DNA of 64,000 nt from an uncultured Eubacterium sp. (GTDB lineage Bacteria; Bacillota; Clostridia; Lachnospirales; Lachnospiraceae): the NCBI GenBank assembly GCA_900545725.1, contig URAI01000003.1, positions 1 through 64,000 of the forward strand. The letters are read 5' to 3'. The translations under genes and the position numbers were made by a program. Under the pieces are notes generated by a model. It worked only from the letters and a program-made list of their open reading frames with translations. It was not told the DNA's origin and searched no databases. Positions 1-8,662 of this stretch are shown here, in pieces; the first letter of the stretch is position 1, and every line of letters starts with the position of its first letter.

Positions 1-1
1 G

Positions 2-673
2 GATATCCTGGCAATTGGTCTGCCTGTCGGACTTAATAATTCGCTGTATTCATTAGGACATGTTGCATTACAGACCTTTAATAACTCCCAGGGCGCCGTA
101 TTTATGGCAGGGGGTGCAGTAGCAGGAAGAATTACGGGCTGCTCCAATATAGCAATTACCGGCTTGTCTTCGGCAGCCACTACATTTTCAGGGCAGAATT
201 ACGGTGCAAAAAAATATGATAGAATTAAGGAGGGACACTGGAAAATTCCAATATGTTCCGGACTTATTACCCTTGGCTGTGGCTTATTTTTCATTATGAT
301 ACATAAACCGTTGATACGTTTCTTTTCATCAGATGAAATGGTGCTGATGTATGCGAGCAGACATGTTGTTGTCATGTTGCTTTCCCAGTGGTTCTATGCC
401 ATTTTTAATTGTATAATATCTATTGTAAATGGAACAGGAAGGGTGCGTTATACGACCATTGTTAATATTCTGATGCTTTGGGCAGTCAGAATTCCAAGTG
501 CATATATTATTAACAGATATTTTGATGGAACATGGGTAATGCTGTGTTTTCCAATATCTTTCAGTTTTGGAATGTTTGCAATGATAGGTTATTATCTGTT
601 CTCACCGGCATGGAAGGAAGTTATGAGACTTGCGGGAGAGAAACAAAATGAAGGCGAGAAGAATCTGGCGTAA
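2..673 (+). CDS. MATE family efflux transporter, 3' part (5' end outside window)
   Basis: The frame is open from base 2, so only the C-terminal 223 or so residues are visible. The product is a polytopic inner-membrane protein with at least four hydrophobic stretches (around ICSGLITLGCGLFFIM, VVVMLLSQWFYAIFN, VNILMLWAVRIP, LCFPISFSFGMFAMI). The pattern G-x-x-A-A-T-x-x-G-x-N-x-G-A with following short loops is typical of the second half of MATE (DinF/NorM) drug/Na+ or H+ antiporters. It ends with a hydrophilic Glu/Lys tail and is followed by a strong terminator, so it is not co-transcribed with the flagellar genes. The exact substrate cannot be told from the sequence. Confidence 0.85.
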   Translation, partial: DILAIGLPVGLNNSLYSLGHVALQTFNNSQGAVFMAGGAVAGRITGCSNIAITGLSSAATTFSGQNYGAKKYDRIKEGHWKIPICSGLITLGCGLFFIMIHKPLIRFFSSDEMVLMYASRHVVVMLLSQWFYAIFNCIISIVNGTGRVRYTTIVNILMLWAVRIPSAYIINRYFDGTWVMLCFPISFSFGMFAMIGYYLFSPAWKEVMRLAGEKQNEGEKNLA

Positions 674-685
674 AAATATGTGATG

Positions 686-725
686 CAGCACAGACGGCTA
701 TATGGTCGTTTGTGCTGTATTTTTT
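686..725 (+). terminator. Rho-independent terminator of the MATE gene
   Basis: An 11-bp stem (CAGCACAGACG with CGTTTGTGCTG, one G-T pair) with a 10-nt loop is followed by TATTTTTT. It lies 12 nt behind the stop codon and separates the transporter from the flagellar locus. Confidence 0.85.
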
Positions 726-955
726 GTGTGAATAATTCATTTTGGATAATTTCCCTCTACGATAGCCATGCTAATCTGTCCGTTATCAAGTAATTTCAGG
801 AGTTAAAGTGTATTGCCATAATGAAGATAATTACTTCTTTATGTTTTTCATTATTTTTTATTATTAGAAGGTATTTACACAGAATTTCACCAGAATGTGT
901 GATAAAATATGTTCTGTAAATCATTCACAGTATTATATTTTGAGGAGACTTGGCA
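726..955. other. Intergenic spacer, no gene seen
   Basis: AT-rich spacer between the MATE terminator and a short reading frame. I see no open frame with a ribosome binding site and no convincing long hairpin up to about position 940. Confidence 0.4.
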
Positions 956-1027
956 ATGAACAATCAATATTTTCATTACCGGGTGGTAGAAATAACAATT
1001 ACTAATTGCACAGGGTTAAGAAAATGA
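956..1027 (+). CDS. Possible 23-residue small ORF upstream of flgM
   Basis: An ATG with a good Shine-Dalgarno GAGGAG (942-947, 8 nt spacing) opens a 23-codon frame beginning MNNQYFHYRVVE and ending TGA. No homologue is recognised. The spacing and ribosome site are as good as those of real genes here, but the frame is very short and its last codons overlap the sigma28-type promoter of flgM. It may be a small peptide, a leader peptide or the start of a decayed gene. Some related bacteria carry a small flagellar-operon zinc-ribbon protein near flgM, but this frame does not show those cysteines. Confidence 0.25.
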   Translation: MNNQYFHYRVVEITITNCTGLRK

Positions 1028-1043
1028 TAAAATCTACCGATAC
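1017..1043 (+). promoter_or_regulatory. Sigma28 (FliA/SigD)-type promoter of flgM, with overlapping sigmaA-like boxes
   Basis: TAAGAAAA (1017-1024), an 11-nt spacer and ACCGATAC (1036-1043) match the sigma28 consensus TAAAGTTT-N11-GCCGATAA in spacing and in the CCGATA core. An overlapping sigmaA-like pair TTGCAC (1006-1011)-N16-TAAAAT (1028-1033) is also present. The same composite arrangement recurs before the licD gene near 21.9 kb. The flgM start lies about 90 nt downstream. Confidence 0.6.
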
Positions 1044-1133
1044 ATTTCACAGATAATTAATAAAATAATACATAAGACAGATTAATGACATAATAATATG
1101 CCATTTTGATAATAGGAAAGCGAGGCGGCAATC

Positions 1134-1415
1134 ATGCGTATTGATGCTTATAATGCGATAAGTCAGGTATATCAGACTAATAAACAGACAGCTTGTAACA
1201 GGAATAAGAATGTTAAGGATACAAGTGACAGAATAGAATTTTCCGAGACAGCTAAGACTTATCAGACTGCTAAGACGGCAGTTGATACAGCACCTGATAT
1301 AAGAGAAGATAAGGTGGCACATATTAAGGCTATGATGGCTGCAGGAACATATAATGTAAGTGCGGCCAAGATAGCAGATAAGCTTATTAATAACAAGTCA
1401 ACATTGACATTTTAA
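1134..1415 (+). CDS. flgM: Anti-sigma28 factor FlgM
   Basis: A 93-residue protein with a poorly conserved N-terminal half and a C-terminal half (about 55-90: DIREDKVAHIKAMM, then GTYNVSAAKIADKLI) that carries the FlgM signature of the sigma28-binding region. FlgM holds sigma28 (FliA/SigD) inactive until the hook is complete and FlgM is exported through the flagellar secretion channel. It opens the late flagellar block and is followed 14 nt later by flgN, the usual pairing. A sigma28-type promoter about 90 nt upstream suggests feedback control of its own partner. The ATG is preceded by a moderate AGGAAAGCGAGG ribosome site. Confidence 0.92.
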   Translation: MRIDAYNAISQVYQTNKQTACNRNKNVKDTSDRIEFSETAKTYQTAKTAVDTAPDIREDKVAHIKAMMAAGTYNVSAAKIADKLINNKSTLTF

Positions 1416-1429
1416 GTACGGAGGGATAT

Positions 1430-1942
1430 ATGGCAAGTTTAATAGATTCATTAATAGATATTCTGGATTCAGAGAATACCGAATATGAGAAGATGCTGGA
1501 TATATCCATGGAAAAGACAGATGCTATAGTCAATAGTGACATTGACAGACTTCAGGACATATTAGTTAAAGAACAGGCGCAGATTGATGTTCTTGATAAG
1601 CTTGAATTACAGCGCCGTAATAATGTAGGTGACATATGTAAGGTGCTCAATTTATCACCTGAGGGAATAAGGGTTAATGATATAATTGAGATATTAAGAA
1701 AGAGACCTAAAGAACATGATGCATTGTCAGAGGTACATATGAAGCTGAAAAAGACAATAGACAGTCTTGTAAAGATTAACGAGAATAATAAGTCACTCTT
1801 AAAGGAATCAATGGATATGATAGAATTTGAGATGAATCTTGCAAAGAGCATTATTCTCGGACCACAGACTAACAATTATGACAATGCAGCATATGAGCAG
1901 GGAAGCGCATCTGTATCAGGACGATTTGATGCGAAGCAGTAG
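1430..1942 (+). CDS. flgN: FlgN-type export chaperone for hook-associated proteins
   Basis: A 170-residue, largely helical, charged protein with heptad-like segments, for example IVNSDIDRLQDILVKEQAQ near 33-51 and a second helix near 105-140. It lies between flgM and flgK, the standard place of flgN, and its size fits the FlgN family (Pfam FlgN). FlgN binds the C-terminal helices of FlgK and FlgL in the cytoplasm and delivers them to the flagellar type III export gate. It probably shares the flgM transcript (14 nt gap, GGAGGGATAT ribosome site). The last 25 residues are Gly/Ser/Asn-rich and likely unstructured. Confidence 0.88.
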   Translation: MASLIDSLIDILDSENTEYEKMLDISMEKTDAIVNSDIDRLQDILVKEQAQIDVLDKLELQRRNNVGDICKVLNLSPEGIRVNDIIEILRKRPKEHDALSEVHMKLKKTIDSLVKINENNKSLLKESMDMIEFEMNLAKSIILGPQTNNYDNAAYEQGSASVSGRFDAKQ

Positions 1943-2147
1943 AGTGTATCTGGTATCTCATCTGTGATGCCTAATTTCTCTATAGGGAGAGAACAATACT
2001 GTTTGCAGCAGGAGTTCAATCTCCGGCTGATATATATGTTCTACGAGAGTAGTTTGAATCTAATCTATATATAATATAAGAGTCTTCAAAGGATGTGAAG
2101 ATTGCCAGGGCTTACGGACGGGCAACCAGGGCAGATAAGGAGTAGTA
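1943..2147. other. flgN-flgK spacer with a small hairpin
   Basis: A 205-nt spacer. AGTCTTCA and TGAAGATT (about 2081-2104) can form an 8-bp hairpin around a GGATG-containing loop. The flgK ribosome site AAGGAG is 6 nt before its ATG. A GGA in a hairpin loop is the kind of site CsrA binds, but this is only a weak suggestion. Confidence 0.3.
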
Positions 2148-4100
2148 ATGGCTAATGGAATGGGCAGCTTGTATATAGGTGTAAGCGGTTTGCAGTCGGC
2201 ACAGACCGCCCTTAATACAACAGCACATAATTTATCTAATATTAATTCAACAGGTTATACAAGACAGCAGACAAGTTTTGCAACAGCGACATACCTTCCG
2301 ATAGGAAGCGGTCTTAGCACCAAACAGTATGGTCTGGGTGTAAAGATCGAAGATATAAGACGAGTGAGAAATGAATTTGTAGATGATGCATACCGCTCAT
2401 CTAACGGACGACTGGGTTATTATAAGAGCCAGTATGAGGCAGTAGAGGAAGTTGAGGAATTATTCGGAGAACTTCAGGGAGTTACATATCAGGAATCTCT
2501 TAATAACCTTAAGGAAGCAATCAACGAGCTTAGCAAGAATCCTACAAGTACAACTGCAAGAACATCAGTTATACAGCAGGCAACGGCATTTATGACAAGA
2601 TCTGATACAATATACAAGCAGCTCAATGCTTATCAGACAACACTTAATGCACAGGTAAGTAATCTGGTCGATAAGATTAATTCTCTGGGTGATGAGATTA
2701 AAGATCTTAATAAAAGAATCCTTGATATCGAAGGTGCAGGTGTTGAGAGTGCGAATGATTTAAGAGACCAGAGAGATAATGCACTTGATGAATTAAGTCA
2801 ATATATTAATGTTGACTATTATTATACAAGCGAGGGCAAGCTCGTTGTCAATGCAGAGGGTACACCATTTGTAACAGAAGGACTTGTAAACCATATGTCA
2901 ATGAGAATAAGCAATGACAGAGGTTTATTAATACCGACATGGCCGGCATTTGATAATAATGATGTATTTAATGAGGATTTATCTAAGGCTAATAATTATA
3001 ATAATACAGACTCAGGTAAGCTTAAGGGAATAATTATTGCAAGAGGTAATGGCTCGGCAGATTATACAGATGTTCCGGTTAAGCCCAATGCAGCAGATTA
3101 TGATGTTAATACTCCACAAGGAGAAGCAGCATATAATAGTGCGATGGAGGAATATCAGACAAAGCAGGATTATTATAATAAGTATATCGAGCCATCAGCA
3201 ATATTAAGTGCAATGTCAGGACTTGATAAGCTGGTAAATGGTCTTGTTGAAGATATCAATAATGTACTCTGCCCTGAAAAGACACAGACAACTACAGATG
3301 CCTTACTTGATGCAAATGGCAATGAACTTACGGCAGTTAATTATAAGTATAATAATTCAACACATGCTGTATTATATAATCATCAGGGTAAGACTGTTAA
3401 AGGTGTTCTTGTATCAGGAGAGGGAGAGAATGCAGTATACAGATATGATTCAGCCGAAAAGCTTTATACAGATATGAATGGTAAGCAGGCAGAGCCGGTA
3501 GATGAATATACATATGCATTTCTTGATATGGATAAGACCTCATATGGAATGGATGCAGATAAGACAGTAGGCTGTGAACTGTTCTCAAGAAATGAAACGG
3601 AAAGATATATAAAGACAACAGATGCAGATGGCAAAACTATCTATCTGAGAAATAATATCAATAAAAGAGGCGATTTATCATTATATACGCTTGGTAATAT
3701 TTCTGTTAATCCTACAGCTTCACAGAATATTGATAAGATACCGCTTGTGACAAAGGACGGTAAAGAAGATTTCTCAAAGGCACAGGAGCTTGTAGATCTT
3801 TGGGATAAGAAATTTGCATCACTTAATCCGGAAGATTATTCAATAACTAATTACGGTGATTTTTACAGTGATTTTATTGGTGAATTTGCGATGGTCGGAC
3901 AGGTGCTTGATAATTACACAAGCAACCAGCAGAAGATGGTAACGGGTTATGATGACCAGAGACTGCAGATATCAGGTGTTGCTTCTGATGAAGAGTTAGA
4001 GAAGATGATTAAGTATCAGCAGGCATATAATGCAGCTTCAAGATATATTAATGTTGTTGATGAGATGACAGAACATCTTATAACATCACTTGGAAAGTAA
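2148..4100 (+). CDS. flgK: Flagellar hook-associated protein 1 (FlgK), first paralogue
   Basis: A 650-residue secreted protein of the hook-filament junction. The N-terminus (SLYIGVSGLQSAQTALNTT, then HNLSNINSTGYTRQ) is the conserved flagellar rod/hook N-terminal motif. The C-terminus (SDEELEKMIKYQQAYNAASR, then INVVDEMTEHLI) is the matching C-terminal helix, so the D0/D1 coiled-coil core is complete. The central part (about 240-560) is a variable, Tyr/Asp/Asn-rich surface domain. At 650 residues it is longer than the roughly 500-550 usual in Bacillus and Salmonella. It has a strong AAGGAG ribosome site. A second FlgK-like gene follows, which is unusual; this copy has the larger outer domain. 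Confidence 0.93.
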   Translation: MANGMGSLYIGVSGLQSAQTALNTTAHNLSNINSTGYTRQQTSFATATYLPIGSGLSTKQYGLGVKIEDIRRVRNEFVDDAYRSSNGRLGYYKSQYEAVEEVEELFGELQGVTYQESLNNLKEAINELSKNPTSTTARTSVIQQATAFMTRSDTIYKQLNAYQTTLNAQVSNLVDKINSLGDEIKDLNKRILDIEGAGVESANDLRDQRDNALDELSQYINVDYYYTSEGKLVVNAEGTPFVTEGLVNHMSMRISNDRGLLIPTWPAFDNNDVFNEDLSKANNYNNTDSGKLKGIIIARGNGSADYTDVPVKPNAADYDVNTPQGEAAYNSAMEEYQTKQDYYNKYIEPSAILSAMSGLDKLVNGLVEDINNVLCPEKTQTTTDALLDANGNELTAVNYKYNNSTHAVLYNHQGKTVKGVLVSGEGENAVYRYDSAEKLYTDMNGKQAEPVDEYTYAFLDMDKTSYGMDADKTVGCELFSRNETERYIKTTDADGKTIYLRNNINKRGDLSLYTLGNISVNPTASQNIDKIPLVTKDGKEDFSKAQELVDLWDKKFASLNPEDYSITNYGDFYSDFIGEFAMVGQVLDNYTSNQQKMVTGYDDQRLQISGVASDEELEKMIKYQQAYNAASRYINVVDEMTEHLITSLGK

Positions 4101-4229
4101 AATAATATATTATACAATTTATGAAAGAGCAGATAAAGAAGAGCATTAAGGATAAATTACTTTTGTTTATGGCTCGTATACATTTGCATCTGGCAGATTA
4201 AGTCAGGACAAATATAGAAAGGACCGGAT

Positions 4230-5789
4230 ATGGCATCTACATTTTTTGGATTAACAATAGCATATACAGGACTTCAGGCAGCTTCAACTTCTGTCAATGT
4301 TACAGCCCATAATATAGCCAATATTAATACAAAGGGATATTCAAGACAGACGGTTACTGTTAAAGCCAATGAAGCGATAAGAACACATGCAAGATATGGA
4401 ACACTTGGTGCAGGTGTTGATGTTACAGATATTAACCAGTTAAGAGATTCTTATTATGATGATAAGTATCGTAATAACGAGGCTTTATATGGTGAATATT
4501 CTAATAAGTATAATTATATGACACGGATTGAAGATTATTTCAATGAATTTTCACTTAAAGGGTATTGTCAGGAATATAACGATTTCTATGCGGCTGTCAA
4601 CCAGCTTACACTTACGCCGGGTGAGAGTTCTGCTAAGAATGCATTAATTAATAAGGCAACAAGCCTTGCAAATTATTTTAATACGCTCTATACCAATATG
4701 CAGAATGTGCAGAAGGATATTAATAGTGAGGTTAAGTCACAGGTTGATGAGATTAATACCATTGCACAGAACATTGCAGCACTTAATAAGCAGATTAATC
4801 ATATAGAGGCATGTTATGGTAATGCTAATGATTTAAGAGATCAGCGTAATGTACTTGTTGATAATCTTTCTAAGATTGTTAATACATCAGTGTCAGAGAC
4901 AAGTATAGGTAACGGACTTACAGAATACAATGTATATATTAATGGACAGGCAATAGTTAATTCTTATGCCCATCGTTCCCTTGAGGTTGTTGCAAGAGCA
5001 GATGGCAACAAACGTAATGAATCAGATGTTGATGGCCTTTATGATATACAGTGGGAAAATGGCGGAAGCTTTAACATATACAGCAGTTCACTTGGAGGAA
5101 CATTAAAGGGACTTATAGATGTGAGAGATGGCTGTAATGGCGGCTATGAGCAGATTGCTGTAGATGCAGACGGCAATGAGGTAACAGACAGCGATGGTAA
5201 TAGAACACTTGAGGTTGTAACAAAGGAAGGAAGCAACGTTAATTATAAAGGCGTTCCATATTATCTTTCACAGATTAATAAGTTTGTACAGATATTCTCA
5301 GATTCTGTTAATAAAGTTATGACATCAGGATATACAGAAGATGGACAGCCGGGTGAAGCATTATTTAAGGCAGCAGGCACAGGCGTTATGAATGCGCAGA
5401 ATATATGTGTAAACAGAAACATAATAGATGATAATACAAGACTTCCTGTGAAAGCTACGGCATCGGCAGGTGAGTCGGATGCGACACTTATGGAGAAGAT
5501 AAGCGCATTACAGAGCCAGAAGATATATAACGGTGGTACAGGTGCATATTTCCTTGAAAGTATGGTCAGTGACGTATCTATTGATTCAAGTAAGGCAACT
5601 AACATGCAGATTAATTATCAGAGCCTTAAAAAGACTATAAATAATCAGAGACTTTCAGTAATGGGTGTTGATACAGAAGAAGAGGCTATGGATCTTATGA
5701 AATATCAGCAGGCATATAATCTTAATTCTAAGATGATGTCAGTGATGAATGAATTATACGACAGGCTCATTAATCAGACAGGATTATAA
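4230..5789 (+). CDS. flgK: Second FlgK-like hook-associated protein
   Basis: A 519-residue FlgK paralogue. It starts with FGLTIAYTGLQAASTSVNVT and HNIANINTKGYSRQ and ends with EEEAMDLMKYQQAYNLNSK and MNELYDRLI, which are the FlgK N- and C-terminal signatures. Both copies share the segment around ANDLRDQR(D/N). The middle domain is shorter than in the upstream copy and unrelated over much of its length. It is 129 nt behind the first flgK and 46 nt before flgL, so all three are probably one transcript. It could form part of the hook-filament junction together with the first copy or replace it under some conditions; both appear intact. Confidence 0.88.
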   Translation: MASTFFGLTIAYTGLQAASTSVNVTAHNIANINTKGYSRQTVTVKANEAIRTHARYGTLGAGVDVTDINQLRDSYYDDKYRNNEALYGEYSNKYNYMTRIEDYFNEFSLKGYCQEYNDFYAAVNQLTLTPGESSAKNALINKATSLANYFNTLYTNMQNVQKDINSEVKSQVDEINTIAQNIAALNKQINHIEACYGNANDLRDQRNVLVDNLSKIVNTSVSETSIGNGLTEYNVYINGQAIVNSYAHRSLEVVARADGNKRNESDVDGLYDIQWENGGSFNIYSSSLGGTLKGLIDVRDGCNGGYEQIAVDADGNEVTDSDGNRTLEVVTKEGSNVNYKGVPYYLSQINKFVQIFSDSVNKVMTSGYTEDGQPGEALFKAAGTGVMNAQNICVNRNIIDDNTRLPVKATASAGESDATLMEKISALQSQKIYNGGTGAYFLESMVSDVSIDSSKATNMQINYQSLKKTINNQRLSVMGVDTEEEAMDLMKYQQAYNLNSKMMSVMNELYDRLINQTGL

Positions 5790-5835
5790 TTAATTATTAA
5801 TAGAAAGGATAAGCTGTAACAGCAGGTGTTAATAT

Positions 5836-7458
5836 ATGAGAATAACTAATCAGATGATGATTAATACAAACATGGCAGATATTCAGACTAATAAGCTGCT
5901 TCTTAATAAGTATAATACACAGATGTCAACACAGAAGAAGATTAACAGACCATCAGAGGATCCTATTATTGCGATAAGAGCATTACGTTTAAGAACAAGT
6001 CTTGATCAGGTATCTATGTATCTTGACAAGAATATCCCTGATGCAAGTTCATGGCTTGATACGACGGAGGGTGCATTAGATGAAGGTAATTCAATAATTA
6101 CACGGTTATATGGATATTGTGAGCAGGGTGCTACTGATTCATATTCTTCTGAGCAAAGACAGACTATCAGTGAGACACTTAGTAAGTTAAAGGAAGCATT
6201 TTATGCAGAGGGAGATGTTGAATATGCCGGAAGATATGTATTTACCGGATATAAGACAGATACACCGCTTACATACCAGTCAGATGACGATGCTAAGAAT
6301 ATAAGCTATACAATTTCACAGGATTTTAATAGAAGTTATCTTACAACTAAGAAAGCATATACTAATTCATATACTAATGATGATATTATGAATCTTAATC
6401 TTCATAAGGATGCCGATGGTAATATTGTAACTCCCAATGTAAAGACTGTCCATACATTAAGGACAGCATATACCGGAGTACATGATACAGGCTTTAATAT
6501 GACATATAATAATACGGATATTAAGGTGTCAGAGGATGGAACTTCTGCGGTGGTTACAACTTATGAACTTGATGATGATGGCAATATTAAAAAGGATGAC
6601 AACGGCAATCCGGTTGTTAAGGATACACAGACGGTAACAGGTGATGCTGATGGAAAGTTTACATTTACAGATACAGAGGGTAAGCAGGTAGTACTTGGAA
6701 CGACTAAAGATGATAATGCCATACCGGAAGATAATGAGATAATATTTAACAGTTCAACAGGTGAGATTATTCTTGGAGCTGATATTTATTCCAACGTATA
6801 TGAGAGTAATAAATTCTCTGTTTCATATACTAAAGACAATTTCCAGAAGGGGGATCTTAATCCTACGATGTATTATAACTGTATTGATAATAATACAGGT
6901 GTTACATATGAGAAGAAGGATGAGGCAATTGAATATAATGTCAACTACTCACAGAAGCTAAAGATTAATACACAGGCAGATGAGGCATTTAATATATATC
7001 TTGGAAGAGATATAGATTCTCTTGTCACTTCTGTTAATGATGTACTTGATATTGAGGCACAGATATCACAGGTTAAGTCAATGATGAGTGAAGAAAGATA
7101 TAGTGATAAGACTTCACAGAGTACTCTTAATTCGATGCTTGAAGGACTCAATAAGCAATATGACCTTGCAAAGAATAATATGACTGAGGCATTTGAAAAT
7201 GGTGTTAAGCAGATGAAGTCATATCAGCAGCAGAATTCAGTTGCTAAGGCAGATGTAGGTAACAGAGAGTCACGACTTACATTGACAAAGAGCCGTGTTA
7301 CAGAGCAGAAGACTAATTTTAAGTCACTTAAGTCTAATAATGAAGATATAGATCTTGAAGAGGTTGTAATCGGTTATGCATCAGCCGAGCTCGTATACAA
7401 TGCTTCACTTTCAGCAGCAAGTAAAGTAGTTCAGCAGACACTTCTTGACTTCTTATAA
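5836..7458 (+). CDS. flgL: Flagellar hook-associated protein 3 (FlgL)
   Basis: A 540-residue protein with the FlgL N-terminal helix MRITNQMMINTNMADIQTNK followed by KKINRPSEDP and a flagellin-like C-terminus (YASAELVYNASLSAASK, ending TLLDFL). It is secreted through the flagellar apparatus and joins FlgK to the filament. It is much longer than the roughly 300 residues usual in enterics and Bacillus. The extra mass is a central insertion (about 190-360) rich in Asp, Gly and Thr that includes short DDDGN/DDNGN stretches, probably a surface-exposed domain. The ATG follows a weak AGGATAAGC region. Confidence 0.92.
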   Translation: MRITNQMMINTNMADIQTNKLLLNKYNTQMSTQKKINRPSEDPIIAIRALRLRTSLDQVSMYLDKNIPDASSWLDTTEGALDEGNSIITRLYGYCEQGATDSYSSEQRQTISETLSKLKEAFYAEGDVEYAGRYVFTGYKTDTPLTYQSDDDAKNISYTISQDFNRSYLTTKKAYTNSYTNDDIMNLNLHKDADGNIVTPNVKTVHTLRTAYTGVHDTGFNMTYNNTDIKVSEDGTSAVVTTYELDDDGNIKKDDNGNPVVKDTQTVTGDADGKFTFTDTEGKQVVLGTTKDDNAIPEDNEIIFNSSTGEIILGADIYSNVYESNKFSVSYTKDNFQKGDLNPTMYYNCIDNNTGVTYEKKDEAIEYNVNYSQKLKINTQADEAFNIYLGRDIDSLVTSVNDVLDIEAQISQVKSMMSEERYSDKTSQSTLNSMLEGLNKQYDLAKNNMTEAFENGVKQMKSYQQQNSVAKADVGNRESRLTLTKSRVTEQKTNFKSLKSNNEDIDLEEVVIGYASAELVYNASLSAASKVVQQTLLDFL

Positions 7459-7652
7459 GATATGCCGATTAATATGTTATAACATTTAGATAGTATGGAG
7501 CCAGAGATTAACTGGTTTCTGTTTTCTAAAATTAAAAATATCCATGCATTTTTAAAGTTGTATAAATTGTTATAAGCTGCATGGAAATGCAAATTAGAAA
7601 ATAAGCTATAATCATGATATTTATATCAGATAGCGGAAAGGTGCGATAATCA
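7459..7652. other. flgL-fliW spacer with weak hairpins
   Basis: A 194-nt spacer. AGCCAG/CTGGTT (7499-7517) followed by a T-rich stretch could be a weak terminator. TCCATGCA and TGCATGGA (about 7540-7585) can pair across a long loop. A TATAAT hexamer lies at 7607-7612 without a clear -35 box. It is not certain whether fliW has its own promoter. Confidence 0.3.
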
Positions 7653-8129
7653 GTGAGAATTAATACAGAAAAGTTCGGAACTATAGATATATCAGATGAT
7701 AAGATTATTACATTTGACAATGGAATAATAGGTTTTCAGGATTATAAAAAGTATACACTCATATACGATGCAGACTCAGAGGAAAAGTCAGATTCGGCCA
7801 TGATGTGGTTACAGTCAATGGAAGAGGCTGCATTTGCACTTCCGGTATTGAAGCCTGAATATGTGAAGCCTGATTATAATCCGGTAGCAGATGATGAGAT
7901 GCTTAAGTGTCTTGGAAGTGATGATATTGATAATGCACATCTGTTAATATTTGTTACAATGACAGTGCCACATGACATTACAAAGATGACATGTAATCTT
8001 AAAGCACCGATTATTATTAATGCAGATACATTAAAGGCAGTCCAGTTGATTGCTGAAAATGAAGATTATCTTGTGAGATATCCAATCTATGACTATCTTA
8101 AGGAACAGTCTGGAAAGGATGGTGAGTAG
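7653..8129 (+). CDS. fliW: Flagellar assembly factor FliW
   Basis: A 158-residue cytoplasmic protein starting at GTG (VRINTEKFGTIDIS). The GTG follows GGAAAGG by about 11 nt and matches the usual MKI(N/K)T-x-x-FG start of the family. The segment GIIGFQDYKKYTLIYD is the family hallmark. FliW binds free flagellin or the CsrA translational repressor; flagellin release lets FliW relieve CsrA repression of the flagellin mRNA (established in Bacillus subtilis). It is directly followed by csrA after 2 nt, so the two regulators are coupled. The flagellin leader at 13.2 kb shows matching CsrA-type sites. Confidence 0.93.
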   Translation: MRINTEKFGTIDISDDKIITFDNGIIGFQDYKKYTLIYDADSEEKSDSAMMWLQSMEEAAFALPVLKPEYVKPDYNPVADDEMLKCLGSDDIDNAHLLIFVTMTVPHDITKMTCNLKAPIIINADTLKAVQLIAENEDYLVRYPIYDYLKEQSGKDGE

Positions 8130-8131
8130 AT

Positions 8132-8356
8132 ATGCTTGCTTTATCGAGAAGAAAAGACGAGGCGATTATAGTTAATGATAATATTGAGATTAAGGTAATT
8201 GACATTAAGGGAGATCAGGTAAAGCTTGGAATATCTGCACCTAAGTCAGTGCCGGTATATAGAAAAGAAGTATATATCCAGATACAGGAGGCCAACAAGG
8301 AAGCGGTTACCGCTTCACCCGATGCAGAGAGCCTTAAGAAGCTGTTTAAGAAGTAA
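8132..8356 (+). CDS. csrA: Carbon storage regulator / translational repressor CsrA
   Basis: A 74-residue RNA-binding protein beginning MLALSRRKDEAIIVNDNI and containing VKLGISAPKSVPVYRKEVY. The L4-R6-R7 segment and the Arg in VPVYRKEVY correspond to the RNA-contacting residues of CsrA. It acts as a homodimer on GGA motifs in mRNA leaders. In the Bacillus-type circuit it blocks hag/fliC translation and is antagonised by FliW, whose gene ends 2 nt upstream. The C-terminal tail of about 15 residues beyond the core is typical of Firmicutes CsrA. Confidence 0.95.
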   Translation: MLALSRRKDEAIIVNDNIEIKVIDIKGDQVKLGISAPKSVPVYRKEVYIQIQEANKEAVTASPDAESLKKLFKK

Positions 8357-8407
8357 TAGATTGTATGTAATATGCGGTAAAACATGGAAAACAGCTGGCA
8401 TAAAGGG

Positions 8408-8434
8408 TTAATTTTCGGTGTTTATTTCCGATAT
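8408..8434 (+). promoter_or_regulatory. Sigma28-type promoter upstream of flaG
   Basis: TTAATTTT (8408-8415), 11 nt, then TCCGATAT (8427-8434). The -10 box is identical to that of the fliC promoter (13176-13183) and 6 of 8 bases of the -35 match TAAAGTTT. It would give a 5' leader of about 220 nt before flaG. Confidence 0.5.
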
Positions 8435-8439
8435 ATTTC

Positions 8440-8469
8440 TTGACAGGGTTAATATTGGATAAGTTATAC
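8440..8469 (+). promoter_or_regulatory. SigmaA-type promoter upstream of flaG
   Basis: A perfect TTGACA (8440-8445) is 18 nt from TTATAC (8464-8469). It lies just behind the sigma28-type promoter, so flaG may have tandem promoters. The 306-nt csrA-flaG gap holds no other gene. Confidence 0.45.
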
Positions 8470-8662
8470 AGCTTATCTTTTAAAACATAAAGCTCATAAG
8501 TGAGTCTTATTTTAGCCGAAGGCATTATAAATAAGCCTTGAACAGCCTGGTATAATACAGGCGTAAGATTCCTATAACATTTATATGTATCAGGAATTGG
8601 TTAATTTAATAATATTACAATATTAGAGAAAATTTTTATTATTTCACACGGAGGTGGATACA

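Noticed and set aside
7445..7471. Possible sigma28 promoter TTGACTTC-N11-GCCGATTA at the flgL 3' end
   Set aside because: The -35 does not match TAAAGTTT, and fliW lies 180 nt further on. Not enough support.
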